A stretch of 64,000 nucleotides of DNA from CAWCUZ01 sp963798795 (GCA_963798795.1 CAWCUZ010000002.1:434001-498000); one strand, 5' to 3'. Shown: positions 37,705-47,668, numbered from the stretch's first letter. The notes: generated by a model from the sequence alone, not told the origin. Translations and numbers: made by a program.

Positions 37705-39540
37705 ATGCGCATCCTGGGACTCTCGGCCTATTACCACGACAGCGCCGCGGCCGTCGTGGAGGACGGACGGATCGTTGCCGCCGCGCAGGAGGAGCGCTTC
37801 ACGCGGCGAAAGCACGACGCGGGCTTTCCGGCCCACGCCGTGCGCTACTGCCTCGAAGCGTCGGGCGGCCGAACCGGAACACTGGATGCGGTCGCCTTCT
37901 ACGACAAGCCGTTCCTGAAGTTCGAGCGCCTGCTCGAGACCTATCTCGCGTTTGCGCCGCGCGGCTTTCAGTCGTTCCGAGCCGGCTTCCCCGTCTGGAT
38001 CAAGGAGAAGCTCTTCCAGCGTCAACTGCTCGTCGAGGCGCTGCGGGACCTGGACGACACCGTCGATTGGCGGCCGAAGCTGCTGTTCGCGGAGCACCAC
38101 CTGAGTCACGCGGCCAGCGCCTTCTATCCGTCGCCCTTCGAGCGCGCGGCCGTGCTCACCATGGACGGGGTCGGCGAGTGGAGCACGACATCCCTGGCTC
38201 ACGGATCGGGCCGCGACCTGTCGGTGGTGAAGGAGATCTTCTTTCCGCACTCCCTGGGGCTGCTCTATTCCGCGTTCACCTACTACACCGGGTTCAAGGT
38301 GAACTCCGGCGAGTACAAGGTGATGGGCCTGGCGCCGTACGGCCGGCCGCGCTTCGCCCGGCTCATCCGGGACCACCTCATCGACATCAAGCCGGACGGC
38401 AGCTTCCGGCTCGACATGGAGTACTTCGACTACTGCACCGGGCTGACGATGACAAACGACCGCTTCGACGAGCTGTTCGGCGGCCCCGCGCGCCGTCCGG
38501 AGTCGAGGCTGACGCAGCGCGAGATGGACCTCGCCGCCTCCATCCAGGAGATCTGCGAAGACGTCGTGCGCCGCCTGGCGCGCAGCATTGCGACCGAAAC
38601 CGGGGAACGCAACCTCTGTCTGGCCGGCGGCGTGGCGCTCAACTGCGTGGCGAACGGCAAGGTGCTGCGCGACGCCTGTTTCGACGGCCTCTGGATCCAG
38701 CCCGCGGCCGGCGATGCGGGCGGGGCCATCGGGGCGGCGCTGGCGGCATATCACCAGTTCCACGGCCAGGAGCGGCGGCCGCACGAGGGCCGCGACGGCA
38801 TGGCCGGGTCCTATCTCGGACCCTCCTACGAGCAGGCGGAGATCGAACGCCGGCTGCGGGGCGCCGGGGCGCGTTTCACGGTGCTGTGCGAGCCGGAGCT
38901 GCTGGCCGAATGCGCGCGCCTGCTCGCCGACGGCCGCGCCCTCGGCTGGCACCAGGGCCGCATGGAATTCGGGCCGCGCGCGCTGGGCGGCCGATCGATC
39001 CTGGGCGACGCACGCTCACCCACGATGCAGCGTCTGCTGAATCTGAAGGTCAAGTATCGGGAGTCGTTCCGGCCGTTCGCGCCGTCGGTGCTCCGCGAGG
39101 ACGTCGCCGACTGGTTCGATCTCGACGGTAACAGCCCCTACATGCTGCTGGTGGCCGACGTGCTGGATCGCCACCGCATCGCGATGACGCCGGAACAGCA
39201 GGGACTGTTCGGCATCGACAAGCTGAACGTCCCGAGGTCCACGATCCCGGCCGTGACGCACGTCGACTACTCGGCGCGCATACAGACCGTGCACGCCGAC
39301 ACGAATCCTCGATACCACGCCCTGATCTCCCGGTTCAAGGCGCTCACGGGCTGTCCGATTCTGGTGAACACGAGCTTCAACGTGCGTGGCGAGCCGGTCG
39401 TCTGCACGCCGGAAGACGCGTTCCGCTGCTTCATGGGCACCGAGATCGAAGCGCTGGCTGTGGGGAACTGCCTGCTGCGCAAGGACGATCAGGATCCGGC
39501 GCTCCGACAGAACTACGCGGCGGCGTTCACGAGCGATTGA
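37705..39540 (+). CDS. carbamoyltransferase, NodU/CmcH family
   Basis: This is a protein of 611 residues. The N-terminal Kae1/ASKHA-like domain begins MRILGLSAYYHDSAAAVVEDG and has EERFTRRK, HHLSHAASAFYPSPF and MDGVGEWSTTSLA. The C-terminal part holds the YrdC-like and carbamoyltransferase signature WHQGRMEFGPRALGGRSILGD, and NTSFNVRGEPVVCTP. Such enzymes pass the carbamoyl group of carbamoyl phosphate, via an adenylate, to a hydroxyl group of a sugar or natural product. The acceptor is unknown. It is the last gene of the SxtJ-DUF5989 cassette and overlaps the convergent M48 gene by 14 bp. Confidence 0.92.
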   Translation: MRILGLSAYYHDSAAAVVEDGRIVAAAQEERFTRRKHDAGFPAHAVRYCLEASGGRTGTLDAVAFYDKPFLKFERLLETYLAFAPRGFQSFRAGFPVWIKEKLFQRQLLVEALRDLDDTVDWRPKLLFAEHHLSHAASAFYPSPFERAAVLTMDGVGEWSTTSLAHGSGRDLSVVKEIFFPHSLGLLYSAFTYYTGFKVNSGEYKVMGLAPYGRPRFARLIRDHLIDIKPDGSFRLDMEYFDYCTGLTMTNDRFDELFGGPARRPESRLTQREMDLAASIQEICEDVVRRLARSIATETGERNLCLAGGVALNCVANGKVLRDACFDGLWIQPAAGDAGGAIGAALAAYHQFHGQERRPHEGRDGMAGSYLGPSYEQAEIERRLRGAGARFTVLCEPELLAECARLLADGRALGWHQGRMEFGPRALGGRSILGDARSPTMQRLLNLKVKYRESFRPFAPSVLREDVADWFDLDGNSPYMLLVADVLDRHRIAMTPEQQGLFGIDKLNVPRSTIPAVTHVDYSARIQTVHADTNPRYHALISRFKALTGCPILVNTSFNVRGEPVVCTPEDAFRCFMGTEIEALAVGNCLLRKDDQDPALRQNYAAAFTSD

Positions 39541-40642
39541 GGCGGTAGCGTTCCGCCAGCTCGAGCCGCTCGCTCACCGGCGGGTGGCGATGAAAGAACC
39601 AGCGGGCGATCGCGGAGGGATGCTCCTCGGCGAGATGGCGCGCGCCCAGCCGGCGAATGGCCACCCCGAACGCCTCCGCACCGCCCGTGAGCGCGAGCGC
39701 GAATCGATCGGCACGGCGCTCCTGGGCGCGCGAGAGGGCGAGCCGCAGCGGCGTGGCGGCCAGCCACACCGCGCCCACCAGCAGCGCCACCAGCGGCAGG
39801 GCCGCCAGATCGGCCGAGCTGGACGTGCCGGGCGCCGGCCCCGTTCGGAAGAGCATCAGATCGGCGACCCACAGACCGCACACCAGCGTGGCCGCATCCA
39901 GAGCCATCGTCCGCCAGAGATCGTGATGCGCGTGGTGCGCCAGTTCGTGCGCCACCACCACCGCAATCTCGCCGTCATCCCAGTCGCGGACGAGCTCGGT
40001 ATTCACGAGCACGCGGCGGGACCGGCCGACACCGGCGACAATGGCGGCAGCCGCGCCGCGGCCACGCCAGACGTCGACGCCGGCCACCGGCACGCCGGCA
40101 CGGTCGGCGAGCGTCCTGACGTGAGCGACGAGGGCGGGGCGCTCGATCCGGCCGGCGCCCCCGAGCCAGATGAGCAGACGCGGCCCGGCCCGGAGCGCGG
40201 CGGCGAGGACGGCGGCGAGCAGGGCGCCAGCCAGCATCCACCACGCCCGGCCCGCCAGGCGCGATGACGCGAAGACGACCGATGCGGCGACGAGCACGGC
40301 CGGCAGGGCCGCCAACGTGGCCTGCGCCTGGGCCACGAAGACGTCCTCGGGCGCCGCAAGCTGGCCTGTAAAGCGACGGGCGAGGCGGAGTTCCAGGTAG
40401 AGCACGGGCGGCAGCGCCACGGCATCCCAGAGGACGACGAGCATCGTGGCAAACACCACGAGGGCGACCGCCGACTGGACGCCCGCCGGCAGGCCGCGAC
40501 CCAGCTCGAGCGTCCAGCGCGCGAGCCAGCCGCCGAGCGGGGTGAGGCCGACGCCGGCCAGCAGCACGGCGCCCGCGACCACGGATGCTGTCTCGGCCCG
40601 CCGCTTCAGCCGCTGGTAGCGTGTGGCCTTTGACTCGTTCAT
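39527..40642 (-). CDS. M48 family membrane metalloprotease
   Basis: This is a protein of 371 residues. The zinc motif HELAH is at residues 232-236, with the third-ligand region ERRADRFALAL downstream. Membrane helices flank it (VVAGAVLLAGVGLTPL, VALVVFATMLVVLWDAV, WWMLAGALLAAVLAAAL, and LPLVALLVGAVWLAA after the zinc motif). It is the Ste24/HtpX-like peptidase M48 fold with the active site facing the cytosol. Members cleave misfolded membrane proteins or CAAX-type substrates; no farnesyl pathway is expected in bacteria, so quality control is more likely. It is on the opposite strand to the carbamoyltransferase cassette, and smc lies 57 bp beyond its start. Confidence 0.9.
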   Translation of the reverse strand: MNESKATRYQRLKRRAETASVVAGAVLLAGVGLTPLGGWLARWTLELGRGLPAGVQSAVALVVFATMLVVLWDAVALPPVLYLELRLARRFTGQLAAPEDVFVAQAQATLAALPAVLVAASVVFASSRLAGRAWWMLAGALLAAVLAAALRAGPRLLIWLGGAGRIERPALVAHVRTLADRAGVPVAGVDVWRGRGAAAAIVAGVGRSRRVLVNTELVRDWDDGEIAVVVAHELAHHAHHDLWRTMALDAATLVCGLWVADLMLFRTGPAPGTSSSADLAALPLVALLVGAVWLAATPLRLALSRAQERRADRFALALTGGAEAFGVAIRRLGARHLAEEHPSAIARWFFHRHPPVSERLELAERYRLNRS

Positions 40643-40699
40643 AAGAGCACGGCGCTGGCTCCCGGCTTTCGACCTTCGACTCCCGGCTCGGCCCCCGGT

Positions 40700-43600
40700 T
40701 CAGTTGAGCTGCAGCGAGATCAGCTTCGACACGCCCGGTTCCTCCATCGTCACGCCGTAGAGCCGGTCGGCGATTTCCATCGTCTTGCGGTTGTGCGTGA
40801 TGAGGATGAACTGGGTGTGCTCCTGCATGCCCTGGAGCATCTCGACGAACCGGCCGATGTTCGCGTCGTCGAGCGGCGCGTCGATTTCGTCGAGCAGACA
40901 GAACGGGCTGGGGCGGTACATGAAGATCGCGAACATCAGCGCCATGGCCGTGAGCGCCTTCTCGCCGCCCGAGAGGAGCTGCACGTTCTGGAGCCGCTTG
41001 CCCGGAGGCTGGGCGATGATGTCGATGCCGCTCTCGGGATCGTTCTCCTGGTCGATGAGCACGAGGCCGGCGCGGCCGCCGCCGAACAGCGTCGTGAACG
41101 TCTTCTGGAAGTGCTCGTTGATCGTCACAAAGGCCTGTTCGAAGCGTTCGCGCGTGGTCTTTTCGATCTTGCGGATGGCTTCGCCGGTCTGCGCGATGGA
41201 GTCCAGCAGGTCCTTGCGCTGCGTCGTCAGGAAGAGGTGCCGGGTCTCGAGCTCGTCGAACTGCTCGATGGCCATCATGTTGACTGGACCGAGCCGGTCG
41301 ATCTTCGCGCGCAGATCCGTGATCGTCTCATCAGGCGCGAGGCGCTCGATCTCGGCCGTCTGCGGGTCCGCAAGCGGCGCGTCGTCGGCCGCCGCCACCG
41401 CCTCGTCTTCGTCGTCGTCGCTCCCGGCGGCCGCCGCGAGCCGGCGGGCCGGCGCCACCAGTTCGCCGGTCTGCTCCATCCGGGCCACCTCGATGACGAC
41501 GGCATCGAGCGTCGCATTGACGCTGTCGAGGCACGTCGTGGCGAGGTGCTCGAGATCGGACGCCGCGCGGGCGCGGGCGACCTCGAGCTGGCCGACCTCG
41601 GCCCGAACCTCGTCGAGCACATGCCGCGCCGCGCGGATTTCATGTTCCCTCGACGAGAACACAGCGCGCGTCTCGCCGAGCCGCGCGTCCGACTGGCGCA
41701 GGTCGTCCTTGAGCGCCTCGAGCGCACGGATGTCCTCGTCGAGCAGCCGTTCTGTTTCGCCAATGGACGCGTGCAGGGCATCGCGCTGCTGCTCGGCCCG
41801 GCGGATGTCGTCTTCCCGGGCGACCAGGCGCGCCTCGAGCTCGCGGGCGACCTCGGCCAGCCGCTCGGCTTCGAGATCGAGAGCCGAGACCCGCTCGGTG
41901 AGGGCCGCCTGGTCGGCGCGCGCCTCGGTGACCAGGCGGGTCCTGGCCTCGCACGCCTCGCGCGCGGCCTGGAGCCGGGTCAGCACGGCGCCGAGCGTGC
42001 CGTCAGCGGCCTGCTGCTGCGCCTGATGGGCGGCGATGGCCGCTGCCGCTTCGTCGCGGCGGCGTGCCGCGGCGCCTTCTTCCTCGTCGGCGCGGCGCCG
42101 CTCGGTCATGACCAGATCGACGCGCCGCATGACACGCGACACGTCGCCGCCCGACCGGGTCGCCTGGCTCTCGAAGCCGACGATGGCCTTCTCGTGCCGA
42201 TGCAGGTCGTCGATGCGCTCGGAGACCGCCGCTTCGGCGGACAGGATTTCCAGGTCGAGGTGGGCGATGGCGTCTGCCATCTGCCGGGCGTCGATTTCGC
42301 CCGCCCGAACCTCTTCGCGCAGCTGCACAGCCTCGGCGCGGGTCTCGAGGATGCCCTTGGCGTCGCGCCGCGCGCCGCCCTCGACCACCCACGCGCCTCG
42401 GAACACGACACCATCCAGGCTGGCGACCGGCACGGCCACCTGCCGCGCCAGCGTCCGGGCCTCTTCGAACGTCTGGACGATCAGCGCATCGGGAAGCAGC
42501 CGCTCGAGAATCGCGGCGTGGGAACCGGTGGGACGGACGACCTGACGCAGCGCCCGGGCGCCCGCGGGCGCCGTGGCAGGCGGAGCGGCGCCGGCGCCCG
42601 GGCCGGCCTCGAGCACGACGAAGCCGCAGCGGCCGGCATCGCGGCCGGCCACGACCGCCAGGGCCCGCGCCACGTCGTCGGGCGTATCGACCAGGACGTG
42701 CTGCAGCAGATCGCCCAGCAACGCGTCCACCGCGCGCTCGTTGGAGCGCTCGACCTCGAGGTGGTCCGCCACCGCGCCGTGCAGCTTCACGGCGCTCACG
42801 GCCGCATCGGCGAGCAGGAAACGGGCGGCGTCGCCGAAGGTGGCGCGCCTGGCATCGAGCTCTTCGAGGGATCGCTGACGGGCGTCCTTGGCGGCGAGAT
42901 CGCGCTGGTGGGCGGCGAGGTGCGCGCCGCGCTGGTCGCGCTCGTGGCGCAGCCGGGCCAGCTCCACCTCGGCCCGGGCGCGCGCATCGTGCGCCCGCTC
43001 CAAAGCGAGGCGCTCGCGCTCGAGGGCGTCGGAGGCATCGGCGCCTTCACGGCGCCAGCGCTCGGCTTCGGTTTCCAGATCGCGGAGCTCGATCTCCAGC
43101 CGCTCGCGTTCCACGGCCACACGGTCCCGCACGGCCGCGGCATTGTGACGCGCCTGCTGGAGCGCGCTCAGCGTAGTGGAGGCGGCGAGCACGGCGGCCC
43201 TCACTTCGTCGGCGTCGCGTTCGGCGACCTGCGCCATGCCGAGCGCCTGCCCGTACTCCGCCTCGCGTTCCGCGACCAGGCGGCCGGCCTGGTCGAGCGC
43301 CTCGCGCGTGCGGCCGGCATTCTCGCGCTGCGCCTCGATCGCGAGGCGCGCCGGCTCCCGGCGCACCTCCAGTTCCTGCACCTCGCCCGAAAGGCCTTCG
43401 AGCTGGCGTCCGAGCGCCTCGATCTGCTGCCGGTTGAACTCGATCTGCTGCTGCCGCTGGCCGATGCTCAGCTCCCGGCCGTGCGCCTGCTCGCGGGTGG
43501 CGGTTGCGGCCGACTCGGCTTCGGTGAGCTCGAGCCGCAGGCGCTCGAGCGCCGCTTCCAGCTCCGCCAGGTGCGCGGCGGCCGCCGCCTCGCGCGCGCG

Positions 43601-44392
43601 CACGTCCTCGAGGCGGTGATCGGCGTCCTCGATGTCGCGCGACAGCACTTCGTAGCGCCGGGCGAACTGGACCTGCTCCCAGCGCCGCAGCTCCTCGCGC
43701 AGCCGCTTGTAGCGCCGGGCCCGCGCGGCCTGCCGCTTGAGCGCGCCGCGCTGCTTCTCGACCTCGAAAATGATGTCGTCGATGCGGGTCAGGTTCTGCC
43801 GCGCCGCTTCGAGCTTCAGTTCCGCCGCGCGACGCCGGCTCTTGTACTTGGTGACGCCGGCCGCCTCCTCGATGAGCATCCGCCGCTCCGCCGGCCGCGA
43901 CGACAGAATCTGGCCGATCTTCCCCTGCTCGATGACGGCATACGCCTTCACTCCGAGGCCGGAATCCATCAGGAGGTCGTGCACGTCGCGCAGCCGGCAC
44001 ACCTCGCCGTCGATGAGGTACTCGCTCTCGCCGGATCGATACAGCCGGCGTCCGATCTCGACGTCCCGGGTGACGAGCGGCGGCTCGTCGATGTCGAGCG
44101 GTTCCTCGACCGGCGCCAGGCCCAGCTGGGCCACCTGGGTGAGCCTGAGCCGCACTTCAGCCGCGGCCGTCGGTTTGCGCGCATCGGAGCCGTTGAAGAT
44201 CACGTCCTCCATGCGCTCGCCGCGAAGACTCTTGGCGCTTTGTTCGCCCAGCACCCACGTGATCGCGTCGACCACGTTGCTCTTGCCGCAGCCGTTCGGG
44301 CCGACGATGGCGGTCACGCCATGGTCGAAGCCAAGCTCCGATCGGTCCGGAAAGCTTTTGAACCCGTTGATGTGCAGTCTCGCCAGTCGCAT
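40700..44392 (-). CDS. smc: chromosome segregation protein SMC
   Basis: This is a protein of 1230 residues. The N-terminal head has Walker A GPNGCGKSN at residues 31-39 and RSGESEYLIDGEVCRLRDV. Two long coiled-coil arms flank a hinge near the middle (SVAVKLHGAVADHLEV-like region, ALLGDLLQHVLVDTPDDVARAL). The C-terminal head carries the ABC signature LLSGGEKALTAMALMFA and Walker B FCLLDEIDAPLDD. SMC condenses and separates chromosomes with ScpA/B. An acidic, Asp/Glu-rich insert (GSDDDEDEAVAAADD) lies in the C-terminal arm. The ATG at 44392 gives the conserved MRLARLHINGFKSF start. Its 3.7-kb frame is completely intact, in contrast to many neighbours. Confidence 0.96.
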   Translation of the reverse strand: MRLARLHINGFKSFPDRSELGFDHGVTAIVGPNGCGKSNVVDAITWVLGEQSAKSLRGERMEDVIFNGSDARKPTAAAEVRLRLTQVAQLGLAPVEEPLDIDEPPLVTRDVEIGRRLYRSGESEYLIDGEVCRLRDVHDLLMDSGLGVKAYAVIEQGKIGQILSSRPAERRMLIEEAAGVTKYKSRRRAAELKLEAARQNLTRIDDIIFEVEKQRGALKRQAARARRYKRLREELRRWEQVQFARRYEVLSRDIEDADHRLEDVRAREAAAAAHLAELEAALERLRLELTEAESAATATREQAHGRELSIGQRQQQIEFNRQQIEALGRQLEGLSGEVQELEVRREPARLAIEAQRENAGRTREALDQAGRLVAEREAEYGQALGMAQVAERDADEVRAAVLAASTTLSALQQARHNAAAVRDRVAVERERLEIELRDLETEAERWRREGADASDALERERLALERAHDARARAEVELARLRHERDQRGAHLAAHQRDLAAKDARQRSLEELDARRATFGDAARFLLADAAVSAVKLHGAVADHLEVERSNERAVDALLGDLLQHVLVDTPDDVARALAVVAGRDAGRCGFVVLEAGPGAGAAPPATAPAGARALRQVVRPTGSHAAILERLLPDALIVQTFEEARTLARQVAVPVASLDGVVFRGAWVVEGGARRDAKGILETRAEAVQLREEVRAGEIDARQMADAIAHLDLEILSAEAAVSERIDDLHRHEKAIVGFESQATRSGGDVSRVMRRVDLVMTERRRADEEEGAAARRRDEAAAAIAAHQAQQQAADGTLGAVLTRLQAAREACEARTRLVTEARADQAALTERVSALDLEAERLAEVARELEARLVAREDDIRRAEQQRDALHASIGETERLLDEDIRALEALKDDLRQSDARLGETRAVFSSREHEIRAARHVLDEVRAEVGQLEVARARAASDLEHLATTCLDSVNATLDAVVIEVARMEQTGELVAPARRLAAAAGSDDDEDEAVAAADDAPLADPQTAEIERLAPDETITDLRAKIDRLGPVNMMAIEQFDELETRHLFLTTQRKDLLDSIAQTGEAIRKIEKTTRERFEQAFVTINEHFQKTFTTLFGGGRAGLVLIDQENDPESGIDIIAQPPGKRLQNVQLLSGGEKALTAMALMFAIFMYRPSPFCLLDEIDAPLDDANIGRFVEMLQGMQEHTQFILITHNRKTMEIADRLYGVTMEEPGVSKLISLQLN

Positions 44393-44649
44393 GGGTGGAG
44401 GCCCGTACAGAGAAACAGCCGCGCGATCGGACACGTAGCCTGTCGATTCGCGAGCGGCTGGGAAACGCGTCAGCTGACGACGAACGAAAACCCCGCGACG
44501 ACCGAACGGCGCGCCCCGGCGGCGTGGGTGGAACTGCCCCAACCCGCGTGCGTGCGGGGCCCCGTGGGGCGATTGACCGGCGCCAGTCTAGCAAGCACCA
44601 TGGGGCGGGGCAAGCGAAAAGCCCCGCACAAGATATAGCGTCTCCAGCG
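44393..44649. other. intergenic spacer between smc and the ctp gene
   Basis: No gene is seen. A hairpin GCGGGGC / GCCCCGC with a TTTTCGCTT loop lies about 16-40 nt past the ctp stop on the minus strand. It could slow transcription but has no U-run. The rest should hold the smc promoter; no clear box was found. Confidence 0.4.
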
Positions 44650-46275
44650 TCAGCGGCCGGCGGCGGCTCGCGTGCCCGCCTTGCCGGTCTCGAGCAGGTG
44701 CTGCGCCTCGTCGAAGTAGCCCAGTGCGGCCTGCATCTGCGGGTCGACCTTCGCCAGGTTGCGGCGCGCCTCGCCGACGCCGAACAGGTCCGAATCCACC
44801 TCGTAGCGAATCATCGCCTTGATGAACGTGAGGTCCGTCCGGAACGCGGCCTCGTCCACCTTGACGCCCTGGTCGACGAGCGACTGCTTGAACTCGGCGA
44901 CGATGTCGTCGGTGACCGACCAGCCGGACGTGACCTTGTGAGGGGCCGCCGAGCGCGCGGCCGGACTGGTATCACCCGCCTTGGTGAAGCGCTTCGAAAA
45001 ATTCACGAAGGCGCCGCGGCTGAGCATCGCGCGCGAAAACCTGGTCGGGTCGAATCCCTCGATCGGCCCGTCGATGAAGTGGTCCGGCTCGATGCCGCCG
45101 CCGCCGTACACCTTCCGGCCGCTGTCGGTGTACTTCAGCTCCGAGGCCGGGTGCGGCCGGGATCCGTTCTGATCGCGCAGCGCGTAGGTGAGGTACTCGT
45201 CGAAGCTGCTGTCCCACGGCCGCTGGATGATGCGGCCGCTCGGCGTGTAGTAGTGCGCGGTCGTCAGGGCGAGCGCGGCGCCGTTGCTGATCCGGTAGAC
45301 CGACTGCACGAGCGCCTTGCCGAACGTCGTCTCGCCGACCACGAGGGCGCGGTCGTGGTCCTGCATGGACCCCGTGACGATTTCCGACGCGCTGGCGCTC
45401 TGCCGGCTGACCAGGACGATGAGCGGCAGATCCGTGTAGCGGCCCTGCTGTTCGGCGCGGTACTCCTCATCGGAATTCGGCACGCGGCCCTTGGTATAGA
45501 CGATCATCTGGCCGCGCTTGAGGAAGCGGCTCGCCACGGCAATGGCCTGATCGAGCGGCCCCCCCGGGTTGTCGCGCAGGTCCAGGATGAGCCGGCGCAG
45601 GCCGTCGCCCTTGAGCCGCTCGAGCGCGGCGCCCAGTTCGTCGTCGCTGGTTTCGGAGAACTCCTGCAGGCGGATGTAGCCGGTGCCCGGCGCCGCCATG
45701 AAGGCGGCGCGCACCGTCGTGATGTTGACCTCGTCGCGGGTCACCGTCAGATCGATGAGGCTGCTCACGCCGGGACGGCGGATCGAGATGTCGACCGTCG
45801 TGCCCTTGGGACCCTTGAGTTTCGCGACCGCCTCGTCCGACGACAGGCCCTTCGCGCTCTGCGCGGCGATCCGGGCAATCACATCCCCGCGGCGGATGCC
45901 GGCCCGGTAGGCGGGCGACCCTTCGAACGGCAGGTTCACCACGGTGATGTCGCCATCGATGACCTGGATCGTGATGCCGAGCCCGTAGTAGTGCCCCTCC
46001 TGCCGCTCGCGCATCTGCGCGTAGGCGCGCGGATCGAGAAAACTCGAGTGCGGGTCCAGCGTGCGCAACATCCCGTCGATGGAGCCGTAGACGAGCTGGG
46101 CCGAGTCGACCGGCTCGACGTACTCCTTTTCGACCGTCGCCAGGGCCGTAGCGTAGATGCGGTAGCGCTCCGTGATGCGGTCGGGCGTGGCCTGGACGCG
46201 GCTGCCGTAGAGGCCGCCGGCGAGCGCCGACGCCACGATCACGAAGGCCGCGGCGGGAATGGCTGTGCTGCGCAT
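44650..46275 (-). CDS. S41 family C-terminal processing peptidase
   Basis: This is a protein of 541 residues. A signal or anchor (IPAAAFVIVASALAGGLYGS) is followed by a helical region with IDGMLRTLDPHSSFLDP, then a PDZ domain (YYGLGITIQVIDGDITVVNLPFEGSPAYRAG). The protease core has LRDNPGGPLDQA and the serine/lysine dyad (Ser in SASASEIVTG, Lys in TTFGKALVQ). About 150 residues follow the core and end in an Ala-rich tail. Members trim proteins at their C-terminus in the periplasm. It lies downstream of tatA-tatC on the same strand, 30 bp from tatC, so it is probably one transcription unit. Confidence 0.92.
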   Translation of the reverse strand: MRSTAIPAAAFVIVASALAGGLYGSRVQATPDRITERYRIYATALATVEKEYVEPVDSAQLVYGSIDGMLRTLDPHSSFLDPRAYAQMRERQEGHYYGLGITIQVIDGDITVVNLPFEGSPAYRAGIRRGDVIARIAAQSAKGLSSDEAVAKLKGPKGTTVDISIRRPGVSSLIDLTVTRDEVNITTVRAAFMAAPGTGYIRLQEFSETSDDELGAALERLKGDGLRRLILDLRDNPGGPLDQAIAVASRFLKRGQMIVYTKGRVPNSDEEYRAEQQGRYTDLPLIVLVSRQSASASEIVTGSMQDHDRALVVGETTFGKALVQSVYRISNGAALALTTAHYYTPSGRIIQRPWDSSFDEYLTYALRDQNGSRPHPASELKYTDSGRKVYGGGGIEPDHFIDGPIEGFDPTRFSRAMLSRGAFVNFSKRFTKAGDTSPAARSAAPHKVTSGWSVTDDIVAEFKQSLVDQGVKVDEAAFRTDLTFIKAMIRYEVDSDLFGVGEARRNLAKVDPQMQAALGYFDEAQHLLETGKAGTRAAAGR

Positions 46276-46305
46276 GATGCCTTTCAGAATACCCGACCGG
46301 CGTCC

Positions 46306-47103
46306 TCAGCGCCCGGCCGGCCGCTTGCGGCCGAACATCCAGGCAATCACGATGCTCAGCCCGTACAGAACGATCATCGGCCCGGCGAACATGCACTGGG
46401 TGACCATGTCGGGCGTCGGCGTGACGATGGCGGCGATGATGAAGATGATCAGAATCGCGTACTTGGTCTTGCGCAGCAGGAACCCGGCCGTGACGATGCC
46501 GAACCGCGCCAGAAAGAACACGAGCATCGGCATCTCGAAAATCAGCCCGAGCCCGATGACCATCTTCACGTAGAACGAGAAGACGAGCTGGATGGTCGGC
46601 ATGACCACCAGGTAGTCGTTCGTGAAGGACGTGAAGAACTTCACCATGACGGGGAACGCATGGAAGTGCGCGAACCACACGCCGCCGCCGAAGAGAACCG
46701 TCGCCGAGAACACGAAGGGGATGACGACCTTCTTTTCGCGGGCGTAGAGCCCCGGCGCCACGAACAGCCAGAGCTGCGCGAAGACGAACGGCGCCGCCAG
46801 GATGAGCGCGGCGAGCGCGCCCACCTTGAACTCGAACATGAACGCTTCGCTGAGCTGCGTCGCCAGCAGCTTGCTGTTGGCCGCGGCGGAGAAATAGCGC
46901 AGCATGTAGCCGTTCAGCCGATCGAGGAACCAGAAGGTCACGGCGCCGGCGGCGAGCACGGCGTACAGGGAGTAGATGATGCGGCGCCGCAGCTCGTCGA
47001 GGTGCTCGAGGAACGTCATCCGCGAGCGGTCGTCGGCCGGTCCTTCGGCTTCGTCGTCGAACAGGCCGGGGCGGACGTCGGTGTGTTCAGCCGGTGACGC
47101 CAT
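46306..47103 (-). CDS. tatC: Sec-independent protein translocase TatC
   Basis: This is a protein of 265 residues with six predicted membrane helices. The conserved start FLEHLDELRRRIIYSLYAV, FVFAQLWLFVAPGLYAREKK, FEMPMLVFFLARFGI and ATPTPDMV-like IVTPTPDMVTQCMFAGP are all present. TatC recognises twin-arginine signal peptides. The roughly 30-residue acidic N-terminal extension (HTDVRPGLFDDEAEGPADD) is unusual but harmless. tatA lies 40 bp upstream. A Tat substrate candidate is encoded at 5.2 kb in this window. Confidence 0.95.
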   Translation of the reverse strand: MASPAEHTDVRPGLFDDEAEGPADDRSRMTFLEHLDELRRRIIYSLYAVLAAGAVTFWFLDRLNGYMLRYFSAAANSKLLATQLSEAFMFEFKVGALAALILAAPFVFAQLWLFVAPGLYAREKKVVIPFVFSATVLFGGGVWFAHFHAFPVMVKFFTSFTNDYLVVMPTIQLVFSFYVKMVIGLGLIFEMPMLVFFLARFGIVTAGFLLRKTKYAILIIFIIAAIVTPTPDMVTQCMFAGPMIVLYGLSIVIAWMFGRKRPAGR

Positions 47104-47142
47104 GAGTGGAAGGACGCCCTCGGGACGGACCCGCTCGGCGCG

Positions 47143-47433
47143 TCAGGAGCCCTGCTCTCCGCGGGCGATGGTCTCCGGGGCGGGCTCGATCGACAGCGCC
47201 CGGGAATCGGTGGCGGCCGGCGGCGCGGCCGGAACCGACGGCGCAATGGTCTTGCGCTCCTCGACGCGGATTTCCTCGTCGAGCGTGTTCCGCAACTCGT
47301 TCGAGGCGCGCTTGAATTCGGCCAGGCTCTTGCCCAGCGACCGCCCCAGCTCAGGCAGCTTGCGCGGGCCGAACACAATGAGCGCGACGACGAAAATGAC
47401 GAGCAGTTCCGGAAATCCCAGCGACCCAATCAT
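47143..47433 (-). CDS. tatA: Sec-independent translocase TatA/TatE subunit
   Basis: This is a protein of 96 residues. One N-terminal membrane helix (PELLVIFVVALIVFG) is followed by the FGPRKLPELGRSLGKSLAEFKRA amphipathic helix signature and a Pro/Ala-rich tail. The ATG at 47433 has AAGGAG upstream. TatA forms the pore part of the translocase with TatC. A separate TatB gene is not seen in the window, so this may be a bifunctional TatA, as in minimal Tat systems. First gene of tatA-tatC-ctp. Confidence 0.92.
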   Translation of the reverse strand: MIGSLGFPELLVIFVVALIVFGPRKLPELGRSLGKSLAEFKRASNELRNTLDEEIRVEERKTIAPSVPAAPPAATDSRALSIEPAPETIARGEQGS

Positions 47434-47464
47434 GACGCGCTCCTTGCCCCTTGCTGCTCGGTTC

Positions 47465-47470
47465 AGTATA
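47465..47470 (-). promoter_or_regulatory. -10 box TATACT upstream of tatA
   Basis: TATACT on the minus strand, 31 nt before the tatA ATG, which has its own Shine-Dalgarno sequence. No good -35. Confidence 0.45.
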
Positions 47471-47668
47471 CCGCACCGGGTCATCTTGACCGGCCCTGAC
47501 GGGATTCCGGACAGGCCCGGTCGAGGCCCCGTTTTGCGGGCCATTTGATTGACTTGCCTGCAAACGGGTACTAGCATTGCTTGTACAAGGGACCGGAATG
47601 CGATGCCCGTTGTCTAATCCACCCTGGGGCGGCTCTTGGACCCCTTCGAGCAGACTGGACATCCCCTC

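Noticed and set aside
40793..44638. A 1281-codon open frame on the plus strand opposite smc
   Set aside because: Shadow of smc with no start signal or recognisable domain.
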